Source: Eukaryota sp. TZLM1-RC
Lineage: Eukaryota; Metamonada: BaSk clade
Assembly: GCA_040285825.1 (NCBI GenBank)
Contig: JAUPSS010000007.1
Location: 3,012,689 to 3,076,688, forward strand
Length of the DNA stretch: 64,000 bases
Reading direction: 5' to 3'
Shown here: piece by piece, positions 21,066 through 31,684 of the stretch
How the letters are laid out: each line of letters starts with the position of its first letter
How positions within the stretch are numbered: position 1 is the stretch's first letter
The notes under the pieces: model-generated
The model's database searches: none
Seen by the model: only the letters and a program-made list of their open reading frames with translations
Told to the model about the DNA's origin: nothing
Translations under genes and position numbers: made by a program

Positions 21066-21384
21066 TATAATTTATGTCCATTTGTTTTTTCTTTGCTTGG
21101 ATCTCTAGGTAAGGCTGCTATGGCTTTCCTTGAGGATTTTGTTGTAGTTGTAAAGGAAAGAACTGGAAGAATTTTCAATCGTGTTTACTGGCAAAACAGG
21201 ATTGTATTTTCTATTTTTAAAGGAATGGTAACACTAATTTCTGATTCACTATCTTCTGTTGGGAAATTTTCTGAATCTTTAGCGATTAATTGTTTTGATG
21301 TAGGGGAGGCAGGTTTTGAGGATGTGGAGTTTTAATTGTGTATTTCATATTTGTTGTTGAATAAAAATAAATACATTAAAAAAA
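20957..21384 (+). pseudogene. Family C 3' end
   Basis: Frame 20,919-21,335 is family C from about residue 13 on: HFINSDVNNPLLAGEKYKIAKYAKP, FVFSLLGSLGKAAMAFLEDF, GEAGFEDVEF and TAA. It lacks the RGD...D core. The tail ends in an A-run at ~21,376-21,384, and another family C copy starts right after it. Confidence 0.8.
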
Positions 21385-22505
21385 AATTCAATAAATACGA
21401 ATTTTTCCAAAGGTTCCCTTTTGATGTTCATCTGGTCAATGGTGAATCAAATTTCTACTTGAATCAATTGCAATTTGAATTAGAAAATTTGCCTAGTGAT
21501 ATCTGCATTCAGTGTTTTCCTCAAAATGTTCAAGAAATTCCCACCCGATCACTTCCAAATTTACGTTTTTGCTTGAAAAAGTTTCAGCACCATCTGGTTA
21601 AATTATATGAAGGCTTGGATTATGAAGTAAGACTTGGCTTGGCCAAAATTAAAAATCCCGCTTTCGGTAATTTTTTAAAGGATATTCGTGATAGTTCAGC
21701 TGCTGCTTTAGTAACTCAAGTTTCCTGTGTTTATGGACTTTTGTTAAAAAACAATGAATGGCTTCTAAACATGCGTTTTCGTTGTTTTCTGTGGCCAAAC
21801 AATTTGCCCAATCATTTAACTTGTAAATGTGGTAAACCTCTTTTGTTTACTCATCTTTTGAACTGCAAACATTTCATTACGTTTAGAAGCAAAGTGCATA
21901 ATAATGTCAGGGACCAAATTTATGTAATGTGCAAATCATATCGAGTAGATTCCTTTTTAGAACCGCTGTTATCAAAATTAATTCTTGATGATCCAAATAT
22001 TGATAGTACGCGTTACAACAGAGCTTCTATGGGTCTGACTATAGGTGATCTAGTTGTTCCTGGTTTAAATGGTAGTTTTACTATTTTGGACGCCATGTCT
22101 ATTGACCCTTGTAATTCCTCTAACGAACATCTCATTAACTCGGATGTAAATAATCCTCTTCTTGCAGGCGAAAAATATAAAACTGCTAAATATGCGAAAC
22201 CCATTTCCTCGGTTAATGAAAATTCTCATGCCCAATATAATCTATGTCCATTTGTTTTTTCTTTGCTTGGATCTCTAGGTAAGGCTGCTATGGCTTTCCT
22301 TGAGGATTTTGTTGTAGTTGTAAAGGAAAGAACTGGAAGAATTTTCAATCGTGTTTACTGGCAAAACAGGATTGTATTTTCTATTTTTAAGGGAATGGTA
22401 AAACTAATTTCTGATTCACTATCTTCTTTTGGGAAATTTTCTGAATCTTTAGCAATTAATTGTTTTGATGTAGGGGAGGCAGGTTTTGAGGATGTGGAGT
22501 TTTAA
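21336..22505 (+). CDS. Family C linker, zinc finger and R2-type endonuclease, intact frame
   Basis: 389 codons; family C sequence starts at ~21,385 (NKYEFFQRFPFDVHLVNGES), so the upstream ATG and first ~17 residues belong to the previous copy's 3' UTR. Order: linker QEIPTRSLPNLRF, GLAKIKNPAFGNFLKD, finger CKCGKPLLFTHLLNC, HNNVRDQIYVMC, endonuclease GDLVVPGLNGSFTILDAMS (13 residues between the Asp pair; the Arg of RGD is Ile here), YKTAKYAKP, GEAGFEDVEF, TAA. This is the most complete family C C-terminal half in the window. It has no RT, so it could act only in trans, if at all. Confidence 0.75.
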   Translation: MCISYLLLNKNKYIKKKFNKYEFFQRFPFDVHLVNGESNFYLNQLQFELENLPSDICIQCFPQNVQEIPTRSLPNLRFCLKKFQHHLVKLYEGLDYEVRLGLAKIKNPAFGNFLKDIRDSSAAALVTQVSCVYGLLLKNNEWLLNMRFRCFLWPNNLPNHLTCKCGKPLLFTHLLNCKHFITFRSKVHNNVRDQIYVMCKSYRVDSFLEPLLSKLILDDPNIDSTRYNRASMGLTIGDLVVPGLNGSFTILDAMSIDPCNSSNEHLINSDVNNPLLAGEKYKTAKYAKPISSVNENSHAQYNLCPFVFSLLGSLGKAAMAFLEDFVVVVKERTGRIFNRVYWQNRIVFSIFKGMVKLISDSLSSFGKFSESLAINCFDVGEAGFEDVEF

Positions 22506-22545
22506 TTGTGTATTTCATATTTGTTGTTGAATAAAAATAAATAAG

Positions 22546-23390
22546 TAAAAGTTGCCTAATCTCCCAAATTCCCAACATTTATGGCCTTCTACTTAATGAT
22601 CACCAATGGACCACTGCAATGAGAATGAGATGTTTTCTATGGCCTTGTTCATTACCAAATGATTTAATTTGACGCTGCAAGAGTGTTGTTACGCTTTCCC
22701 ATATTTTAAACTGTAAGTATTTTATAACTTATCGCTCACTTGTTCATGACTCAGTTCGTGATCAATTATATGCCATGTGCAAAAGTTTCAATATAGAGGC
22801 ATTTATTGAGCCACTAGTACGTAAGCTGTCTTCAGATCAAACTGATGATTCCTTTGGTAAAAGAAGGGCAGATTTAGTAGCTCCAGGGATCGATGGTGTT
22901 CTCAATGTTGTAGACGTTGTCTCAGTAGATGTCTGCAAAAATTCTGCTGCTCGTTTAGTGTATTCCGCTGACTCGCCGTTATCTAACGCCGAAAAAAAGA
23001 AGATAAAAAATATGAAGAACCTTTGGCACAATTAGGTAGAGTGGAACATGTGAAATATCAGTTTGTGCTGTTTGCAATTTCTCTTTTTGGCAATATTGGA
23101 CCTTCAGGGTTGCACTTTTTTGAAAATTTCAAAAGAGTGTTACTGAATAGGTCTGGTAAAACAATGAACTCCACTTTCTGGTTAAATAGAATTGTTTTTT
23201 GCATTTTCAAGTCTATTCCAACAATGATTTCAAAGGTACTTTTAGCTATTGGTGTAGAATATGAACGTAATGCTGTGAGTAGGTTCAGTAATAGTGACGC
23301 TTGTTTGGAGGATATTGAATTCTAGATGGGTTTTTTATCTCAATAATTATTCCAGTTTTAAAAATAAATAAATATCACTAAAAAAAATTC
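22546..23390 (+). pseudogene. Family E copy, zinc finger to C-terminus, with TGA and a frameshift
   Basis: Starts CLISQIPNIYGLLLND, then PSLPNDLI followed by TGA where the copy at ~48,400 has TGT: the first Cys of the finger is a stop. Finger remainder RCKSVVTLSHILNC, then endonuclease RRADLVAPGIDGVLNVVDVVS. An indel in the A-run near 22,995 shifts the frame; it continues from ~23,023 as QLGRVEHVKYQF ... NSDACLEDIEF, TAG 23,323-23,325. The tail ends in an A-run at ~23,383-23,390. Confidence 0.8.
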
Positions 23391-23530
23391 TCCAGTTTCC
23401 ACAATAGTTGATGGTAGTGAACTTCAAGCCAAATTATATTCAATTGATGCTATTCGTCATTTGGGTTCGTTTTTAGGAAATAATGATGAAATTACCAAAA
23501 AATTGTTTGAAAAGTTGAACTCAATTTCTT
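23391..23530 (+). pseudogene. Family G RT thumb fragment (140 bp)
   Basis: Encodes SPVSTIVDGSELQAKLYSID, AIRHLGSFLGNNDEITKKL and EKLNSIS, as in the family G copy at 57,508-57,650. It starts at the A-run of family E and is cut at ~23,528, where a type L RT begins. Confidence 0.7.
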
Positions 23531-23536
23531 TCTCGT

Positions 23537-24211
23537 TTGCTGGCATCAATTGTCTTCGATCGTGTCAAAGACAAAGCTCCTACATTTTTGAATCCTCATC
23601 AATTTGGAATCAAAACAATTGATGGTGCTTCTGTTGCTGCTATTGCCTCAGATACTTTTTTTAATGCAGAGGAAAATAATTATATTTTTAATCTCGACTT
23701 TAAAAATGCTTTTAATTCTGTAAAGCGAGAAGCAATTTTTGAAGTTATTAAATCTGATTTTCCTGAGCTATCGAGTTTTTTCTACCATTTTTATGGGAAA
23801 GAATCAGATTTAATTTTTAATTCATTTGGTCTTAAAAAATCATCTTCTGGTGGGAAGCAAGGTGATCCTTTAGGCCCGTTATTGTTTTGTTTAGCTATTC
23901 ACAAAACTTTGAATATCATTAAGCAAAAATACCCTTCTATAAAAATAGTTGCTTATATGGATGATATATCCTTGATTGGTTCATTTGATTTACTAGAATT
24001 GGTTGCTCAAGAAATTGCCGATTCATATGAAAATATTGGGCTTCATCTTAATGCCAGCAAATGTCTTCTGATTGGCTCTTCTGCTCAAGACCTCGTGATA
24101 AACGATTCTATCGTCTCTTTTACTAATTATAGTAGTGATGCTTTTAAGTTCCTTGGTTGTTGGTTAGGAAACGTGCCTCAAATTCAGAATGAATTGCAAG
24201 CTATTTTGTAA
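23537..24211 (+). CDS. Type L reverse transcriptase core, partial
   Basis: 224 codons with all central RT motifs: RLLASIVFDRVKDKA is just upstream, then QFGIKTIDGASVAAIASD, motif A FNLDFKNAFNSVKR, FYHFYGKESDLIFN, motif B QGDPLGPLLFCLAI, motif C VAYMDDISLIG, and FKFLGCWLGNVPQIQNEL. In the usual SGVKQGDP motif the Val is Gly (SGGKQGDP). It ends TAA where family C sequence takes over at ~24,205. Fingers, thumb and endonuclease are absent. Confidence 0.7.
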   Translation: MLASIVFDRVKDKAPTFLNPHQFGIKTIDGASVAAIASDTFFNAEENNYIFNLDFKNAFNSVKREAIFEVIKSDFPELSSFFYHFYGKESDLIFNSFGLKKSSSGGKQGDPLGPLLFCLAIHKTLNIIKQKYPSIKIVAYMDDISLIGSFDLLELVAQEIADSYENIGLHLNASKCLLIGSSAQDLVINDSIVSFTNYSSDAFKFLGCWLGNVPQIQNELQAIL

Positions 24212-24742
24212 TTCCTCTAACGAACTTTTCATTAACTCGGATGTAAATAATCCTCTTCTTGCAGGCGAAAAATATAAAATTGCTAAATATGCGAAACCCA
24301 TTTCCTCGGTTAATGAAAATTCTCATGCACAATATAATTTATGTCCCTTTGTATTTTCTTTGCTTGGATCTTTGGGTAAGGCTGCTTTGGCTTTCCTTGA
24401 AGATTTTGTTGTTGTTGTAAAGGAAAGAATTGGAAGAATTTTCAATCGTGTTTACTGGCAAAACAGGATTGTATTTTCTATTTTTAAGGGAATGGTAAAA
24501 CTGATGTTGATGCGTGTATTGAGGATATTGAGTTCTAGTTTTTTGTTTAATGTTTTGTTAGCGTTGAAAATAAATTTATACCAATCAAAAAAAAATCACT
24601 GTCTTCTTTTGGGAAATTTTCTGAATCTTTAGCGATTAATTGTTTTGATGTAGGGGAGGCAGGTTTTGAGGATGTGGAGTTTTAATTGTTCATTTTATGT
24701 TTTCATATTCGTTGTTGAATAGAATATTCTAAATGAAAAAAA
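24205..24742 (+). pseudogene. Family C piece, family D tail and family C tail joined in series
   Basis: 24,205-24,503 is family C (NSSNELFINSDVNNPLLAGE ... FSIFKGMVKL). At 24,503 it switches to the last codons of family D (DACIEDIEF without a continuous frame) and its tail with an A-run (24,588-24,596). A second family C tail follows (24,597-24,738), ending at another A-run. Three 3' ends lie in the same orientation within 540 bp. Confidence 0.75.
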
Positions 24743-24940
24743 ATATATGCTACAATATCTATTTCTGGAAATTTTTCTTTTAATTCGCACATTAATGGAT
24801 AAAGTGATAAACAAAAGGAAAAAAAGACCAAGGGGATCACCCTGGGGAAGAAAGCAGGTCAAAATTTTCATAGACCAATGTTGATGATTTTCCATAAACA
24901 GAATAGAAAAAAAGACTCCACTTCAGGAAAAATAATGTTC
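24743..24940 (-). pseudogene. Family E RT fragment, degraded, minus strand
   Basis: The minus strand recalls YGKSSTLVYENFDLLSS, QGDPLG and CANLK...FPEIDI of the family E RT (compare 59,930-60,060), with several frameshifts. About 200 bp. Confidence 0.6.
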
Positions 24941-24944
24941 TATT

Positions 24945-25680
24945 TTTTTATTTGGTTTTTAATTTATTACTTTCAAATCACTAAGTACAAAAATTAAAAT
25001 TTTAAATTTTCATATCCCAAATCAGCCAACAAAGATTGACTGGAAGTTTTTCCTTCATAAAAGCGACCAAAAGATAATAAAGCAGAAGACAATAACGAGA
25101 CAACAATTTTTAAAAATTGAAAATACAATTCTGTTCTACCAAAATGTTTTGTCAAAAATTTTTCCTGTACGTTGTTCTACAATTTCAACAAAATCATCCA
25201 CAAAGAGATAAAGCAAGTGGTTTTAAGCGTACCAGGTAAGGAAAAACCAAATGGGCAAAGGACATAATGTGTGTGAGATTCATCATTCAAGGAAACCAAC
25301 TTTGCTTTATATTTATCAATTTTACAATTTTCGGCAACAGACGGCAGATTCTTGTTGTTTGACTGAGCTAATGGTATGAAAGATTTATTACACACATCAG
25401 TTGATCTTCATCATCAGTAATGATGGTTGGGTCTTCAAGTACTTCAAGCATTAAATCACCTCTATTGCGATCAACAGAATTCAAAGTATCTTCATCAACC
25501 AAACGAGGAAGTTAAGGTTTTAAATAGGAAACAATTCTGTGTGAATTAGACATACAATAGAGCTGGTCTCTAACCTGCATCATCGACTGATGATCGAAAA
25601 GTAATAAAATGTTTACAATTAAACAAATGATTTGGAGAAATTCTTGTTCCACATTTGCAAATCAATTTCTTTTAAATTTT
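24945..25680 (-). repeat. Family F unit 0 (diverged copy), minus strand
   Basis: A ~720-735-bp family F fragment running from just before the zinc finger (KLICKCGTRISPNHLFNC in minus sense, near 25,670) to the tail at ~24,945. It includes HFITFRSS, RNRGDLMLE, FVEIVEQRTGKIF and a degraded C-terminus. It is out of frame in several places and has TAA in place of a Leu codon (KP-stop-LPR). It is the most diverged member of the array that follows and lacks the insertion found in units 1-3. Confidence 0.75.
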
Positions 25681-27438
25681 TAATTTATTACTTTCAACAA
25701 ACTAAATACAAAAATTGAAATTCTAAATCTTCTTATCCCAAATCAGTCAACAAAAAATGACTGGAAGTTGTTCCTTTATGAAAGCGACCAAGAGATAATA
25801 AAGCAATAGACAATAACGATGCAACACCTTTGAAAATTGAAAATGAAATTCTGTTCTGCCAAAACGTTTTGTCAAAAATTCTTCCTGTACGTTGTTCTAC
25901 AATCTCAACAAAATCATCAAAAAAAATAAAGCAAGTGGTCCAAGCGTACCATGAAAGAAAAAAAGCAAATGGACAAAGGACATAATGAGTGTGAGATTCA
26001 TCATTCAAGGAAACCAACTTTGCTTCATATTTGTCAATCAAATATATATTTGTATTTCAAAGGCACTTTTAGCTATTGGTGTAGAATATGAACGTAATGC
26101 TGTGAGTAGGTTCAGTAATAGTGACGCTTGTTTGGAGGATATTGAATTCTAGATGGGTTTTTTTATCTCAATAATTATTCCAGTTTTAAAAATTTTTTTT
26201 GTTTGCATAAATTTATTTTCAACGCTAACAAAACATTAAACAAAAAACTAGAACTCAATATCCTCAATACACGCATCAACATCATCAAATCTTTTTAAGC
26301 GCGCGATTTTCATACTCTATTCCTAATTGTAACAGTGCTTTTAGTCAACATTTCTGGAAATGCTTTAAGAATACTGAAAACAATTCTATTGTGCCAGAAA
26401 TTGAAGTTCAATTCTTTTCCTGCTCTTTCTTTTTATTAAACTTCTGAAACCTTCAAGAAATTTAATGCCAGATATTCCAATGTTACCAAAAAGAGAAACA
26501 GCAAATGGAACCAACTGATACTTAACATGCTCAACACGTCCTAGCTGAGATAAGGGTTCATTGTACTTTTTGATTTTGCTCTTTTCAGCAAAAGCAAAGT
26601 GGAGTTTCATCTCTTTTTAGCAAAGTCAATTGCTGAGTCTTTACAAACATCAACAGTGACAACATCAACAACTTTAATAACACCATCAGACGCAGGGGTA
26701 ATTAAATCAGCACGGCGCTTCCCAAAAGTATTTTCATTTTCATTTTCAGATGACAACCTTCGCACAAGTGGTTCAACAAAAGCTTCAATGTGATGGCTTT
26801 TTGCACATAACGTATAGTTGGTCTCTAACAGCATCGTGAACAACTGAGCGATATGTAATATTAAATTTGCAATTAAATAAATGATTCAGATTAATGAGCT
26901 GACCACAACGACAAATCAAATCATTTGGCACACTACATGGCCACAGGAAACACCTCATCCTGAAGGCAGTTGTCCATTGATGATCATTTAATAATAGACC
27001 ATATACATTTGGAATCTGGGAAATAAAATCTGGGTTTTAAAAATAAAAATAACATCTTGTTTAAAAAAAATTTGTCAATTTTACAATTTTCGGCAGCAGA
27101 CAGTGGATTCTTCTTCTTTGACTGAGCTAATGGTATAAAAGAATTATTACACACATCAGTTGATCTTACATCAGCTATGATAGTGATGCCTTCAAGAATT
27201 TTAAGCATTCAATCACCTCTATTGCGACCAAAAGAATTCAAAATATTTTCATCAACCAAACGAGGAAGTTAAGGTTTTAAATAGGAAACAATTCTGTGTG
27301 AATTAGACATACAATAGAGCTGGTCTCTAACCTGCATCATCGACTGATGATCGAAAAGTAATAAAATGTTTACAATTAAACAAATGATTTGGAGAAATTC
27401 TTGTTCCACATTTGCAAATCAATTTCTTTTAAATTTTT
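25681..27438 (-). repeat. Tandem array unit 1: family F fragment with a 1.03-kb insertion
   Basis: Composition in plus coordinates: family F 3' part on minus (25,681-26,038, ending HFLLTDLG); insertion 26,039-27,069 made of a family E 3' end on plus (...NSDACLEDIEF, TAG) and a family D copy on minus; then the family F 5' part on minus (27,070-27,438). ATTTGTCAAT occurs at 26,029-26,038 and 27,070-27,079, as expected for a target-site duplication. The family D copy here has indels that break its frame. Confidence 0.85.
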
Positions 27439-29190
27439 AATTTATTACTTTCAACAAACTAAATACAAAAATTGAAATTCTAAATCTTCTTATCCCAAAT
27501 CAGTCAACAAAAAATGACTGGAAGTTGTTCCTTTATGAAAGCGACCAAGAGATAATAAAGCAATAGACAATAACGATGCAACACCTTTGAAAATTGAAAA
27601 TGAAATTCTGTTCTGCCAAAACGTTTTGTCAAAAATTCTTCCTGTACGTTGTTCTACAATCTCAACAAAATCATCAAAAAAAATAAAGCAAGTGGTCCAA
27701 GCGTACCATGAAAGAAAAAGCAAATGGACAAAGGACATAATGAGTGTGAGATTCATCATTCAAGGAAACCAACTTTGCTTCATATTTGTCAATCAAATAT
27801 ATATTTGTATTTCAAAGGCACTTTTAGCTATTGGTGTAGAATATGAACGTAATGCTGTGAGTAGGTTCAGTAATAGTGACGCTTGTTTGGAGGATATTGA
27901 ATTCTAGATGGGTTTTTTTATCTCAATAATTATTCCAGTTTTAAAAATTTTTTTTTGTTTGCATAAATTTATTTTCAACGCTAACAAAACATTAAACAAA
28001 AAACTAGAACTCAATATCCTCAATACACGCATCAACATCATCAAATCTTTTAAGCGCGCGATTTTCATACTCTATTCCTAATTGTAACAGTGCTTTAGTC
28101 AACATTTCTGGAAATGCTTTAAGAATACTGAAAACAATTCTATTGTGCCAGAAATTGAAGTTCAATTCTTTTCCTGCTCTTTCTTTTATTAAACTTCTGA
28201 AACCTTCAAGAAATTTAATGCCAGATATTCCAATGTTACCAAAAAGAGAAACAGCAAATGGAACCAACTGATACTTAACATGCTCAACACGTCCTAGCTG
28301 AGATAAGGGTTCATTGTACTTTTTGATTTTTGCTCTTTTCAGCAAAGCAAAGTGGAGTTTCATCTCTTTTAGCAAAGTCAATTGCTGAGTCTTTACAAAC
28401 ATCAACAGTGACAACATCAACAACTTTAATAACACCATCAGACGCAGGGGTAATTAAATCAGCACGGCGCTTCCCAAAAGTATTTTCATTTTCATTTTCA
28501 GATGACAACCTTCGCACAAGTGGTTCAACAAAAGCTTCAATGTGATGGCTTTTTGCACATAACGTATAGTTGGTCTCTAACAGCATCGTGAACAACTGAG
28601 CGATATGTAATATTAAATTTGCAATTAAATAAATGATTCAGATTAATGAGCTGACCACAACGACAAATCAAATCATTTGGCACACTACATGGCCACAGGA
28701 AACACCTCATCCTGAAGGCAGTTGTCCATTGATGATCATTTAATAATAGACCATATACATTTGGAATCTGGGAAATAAAATCTGGGTTTTAAAAATAAAA
28801 ATAACATCTTGTTTAAAAAAAATTTGTCAATTTTACAATTTTCGGCAGCAGACAGTGGATTCTTCTTCTTTGACTGAGCTAATGGTATAAAAGAATTATT
28901 ACACACATCAGTTGATCTTACATCAGCTATGATAGTGATGCCTTCAAGAATTTTAAGCATTCAATCACCTCTATTGCGACCAAAAGAATTCAAAATATTT
29001 TCATCAACCAAACGAGGAAGTTAAGGTTTTAATTAGAAAACAATTCTGTGTGAATTAGACATACAATAGAGCTGGTCTCTAACCTGCATCATCGACTGAT
29101 GATCGAAAAGTAATAAAATGTTTACAATTAAACAAATGATTTGGAGAAATTCTTGTTCCACATTTGCAAATCAATTTCTTTTAAATTTTT
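27439..29190 (-). repeat. Tandem array unit 2
   Basis: Near-identical to unit 1 in order and content (family F 3' part, family E tail on plus, family D on minus, family F 5' part), 1752 bp against 1758. The few differences are mostly homopolymer lengths. The family D reading frame (28,438-28,004 and 28,595-28,311) is broken by an extra T in the CTTTTTGATTTTTGC run. Confidence 0.85.
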
Positions 29191-30939
29191 AATTTATTAC
29201 TTTCAACAAACTAAATACAAAAATTGAAATTCTAAATCTTCTTATCCCAAATCAGTCAACAAAAAATGACTGGAAGTTGTTCCTTTATGAAAGCGACCAA
29301 GAGATAATAAAGCAATAGACAATAACGATGCAACACCTTTGAAAATTGAAAATGAAATTCTGTTCTGCCAAAACGTTTTGTCAAAAATTCTTCCTGTACG
29401 TTGTTCTACAATCTCAACAAAATCATCAAAAAAATAAAGCAAGTGGTCCAAGCGTACCATGAAAGAAAAAGCAAATGGACAAAGGACATAATGAGTGTGA
29501 GATTCATCATTCAAGGAAACCAACTTTGCTTCATATTTGTCAATCAAATATATATTTGTATTTCAAAGGCACTTTTAGCTATTGGTGTAGAATATGAACG
29601 TAATGCTGTGAGTAGGTTCAGTAATAGTGACGCTTGTTTGGAGGATATTGAATTCTAGATGGGTTTTTTTATCTCAATAATTATTCCAGTTTTAAAAATT
29701 TTTTTTTGTTTGCATAAATTTATTTTCAACGCTAACAAAACATTAAACAAAAAACTAGAACTCAATATCCTCAATACACGCATCAACATCATCAAATCTT
29801 TTAAGCGCGCGATTTTCATACTCTATTCCTAATTGTAACAGTGCTTTAGTCAACATTTCTGGAAATGCTTTAAGAATACTGAAAACAATTCTATTGTGCC
29901 AGAAATTGAAGTTCAATTCTTTTCCTGCTCTTTCTTTTATTAAACTTCTGAAACCTTCAAGAAATTTAATGCCAGATATTCCAATGTTACCAAAAAGAGA
30001 AACAGCAAATGGAACCAACTGATACTTAACATGCTCAACACGTCCTAGCTGAGATAAGGGTTCATTGTACTTTTTGATTTTGCTCTTTTCAGCAAAGCAA
30101 AGTGGAGTTTCATCTCTTTTAGCAAAGTCAATTGCTGAGTCTTTACAAACATCAACAGTGACAACATCAACAACTTTAATAACACCATCAGACGCAGGGG
30201 TAATTAAATCAGCACGGCGCTTCCCAAAAGTATTTTCATTTTCATTTTCAGATGACAACCTTCGCACAAGTGGTTCAACAAAAGCTTCAATGTGATGGCT
30301 TTTGCACATAACGTATAGTTGGTCTCTAACAGCATCGTGAACAACTGAGCGATATGTAATATTAAATTTGCAATTAAATAAATGATTCAGATTAATGAGC
30401 TGACCACAACGACAAATCAAATCATTTGGCACACTACATGGCCACAGGAAACACCTCATCCTGAAGGCAGTTGTCCATTGATGATCATTTAATAATAGAC
30501 CATATACATTTGGAATCTGGGAAATAAAATCTGGGTTTTAAAAATAAAAATAACATCTTGTTTAAAAAAAATTTGTCAATTTTACAATTTTCGGCAGCAG
30601 ACAGTGGATTCTTCTTCTTTGACTGAGCTAATGGTATAAAAGAATTATTACACACATCAGTTGATCTTACATCAGCTATGATAGTGATGCCTTCAAGAAT
30701 TTTAAGCATTCAATCACCTCTATTGCGACCAAAAGAATTCAAAATATTTTCATCAACCAAACGAGGAAGTTAAGGTTTTAATTAGAAAACAATTCTGTGT
30801 GAATTAGACATACAATTGAGCTGATCTCTAACCTGCATCATCGACTGATGATCGAAAAGTAATAAAATGTTTACAATTAAACAAATGATTTGGAGAAATT
30901 CTTGTTCCACATTTGCAAATCAATTTCTTTTAAATTTTT
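29191..30939 (-). repeat. Tandem array unit 3
   Basis: Third near-identical unit, 1749 bp. Its family D part is open (29,755-30,459) while those of units 1 and 2 are not. Unit boundaries fall where the 5' end of one family F fragment meets the tail of the next (TTTTAAATTTTT / AATTTATTAC). Confidence 0.85.
29755..30459 (-). CDS. Family D zinc finger and R2-type endonuclease, intact frame
   Basis: 234 codons inside array unit 3. Finger CRCGQLINLNHLFNC, HDAVRDQLYVMCKSHHIEAF, endonuclease RRADLITPASDGVIKVVDVVTVD (13 residues between the Asp pair), KSKIKKYNEPL, C-terminus DVDACIEDIEF, TAG. It has no RT and lies within an insertion in a family F repeat, so it is a fragment of a polyprotein. Its intactness beside two broken near-identical copies marks the breaks as recent. 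Confidence 0.7.
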   Translation of the reverse strand: MRCFLWPCSVPNDLICRCGQLINLNHLFNCKFNITYRSVVHDAVRDQLYVMCKSHHIEAFVEPLVRRLSSENENENTFGKRRADLITPASDGVIKVVDVVTVDVCKDSAIDFAKRDETPLCFAEKSKIKKYNEPLSQLGRVEHVKYQLVPFAVSLFGNIGISGIKFLEGFRSLIKERAGKELNFNFWHNRIVFSILKAFPEMLTKALLQLGIEYENRALKRFDDVDACIEDIEF

Positions 30940-31653
30940 AATTTATTACTTTCAACAAACTAAATACAAAAATTGAAATTCTAAATCTTCTTATCCCAAA
31001 TCAGTCAACAAAAAATGACTGGAAGTTGTTCCTTTATGAAAGCGACCAAGAGATAATAAAGCAATAGACAATAACGATGCAACACCTTTGAAAAATGAAA
31101 ATGAAATTCTGTTCTGCCAAAACGTTTTGTCAAAAATTCTTCCTGTACGTTGTTCTACAATCTCAACAAAATCATCAAAAAAAATAAAGCAAGTGGTCCA
31201 AGCGTACCATGAAAGAAAAAGCAAATGGACAAAGGACATAATGAGTGTGAGATTCATCATTCAAGGAAACCAACTTTGCTTCATATTTGTCAATTTTACA
31301 ATTTTCGGCAACAGACAGTGGATTCTTCTTCTTTGACTGAGCTAATGGTATAAAAGAATTATTACACACATCAGTTGATCTTACATCAGCTATGATAGTG
31401 ATTCCTTCAAGAATTTTAAGCATTCAATCACCTCTATTGCGACCAAAAGAATTCAAAATATTTTCATCAACCAAACAAGGAAGTTAAGGTTTTAATTAGA
31501 AAACAATTCTGTGTGAATTAGACATACAATAGAGCTGATCTCTAACCTGCATCATAGACTTTTGATCGAAAAGTAATAAAATGTTTACAATTAAACAAAT
31601 GATTTGGAGAAATTTTTGTTCCACATTTGCAAACCAATTTCTTTTAAATTTTT
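30940..31653 (-). repeat. Tandem array unit 4: family F fragment with the empty insertion site
   Basis: 714 bp of family F without the insertion. At ~31,286-31,300 the sequence runs GCTTCATATTTGTCAATTTTAC without interruption, which is the pre-insertion state of units 1-3. Frames 31,260-30,991 and 31,423-31,175 cover KNPLSVAENCKIDKYEAKL, FVEIVEQRTGRIFDKTFWQN and HFLLTDLG. The unit starts (minus sense) at the same point in front of the zinc finger as units 0-3. Confidence 0.85.
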
Positions 31654-31684
31654 CAATTTATTAGTTTCAACAAAATCTAAATAT
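31654..31684 (-). repeat. Family F tail remnant
   Basis: About 30 bp (CAATTTATTAGTTTCAAC...) resembling the start of another family F tail, cut by the family G tail at ~31,684. Confidence 0.5.

Noticed and set aside
25681-31653. CRISPR-like or centromeric satellite interpretation of the array
   Set aside because: Units are 0.7-1.75 kb and consist of identifiable retroelement fragments; this is a eukaryotic window.
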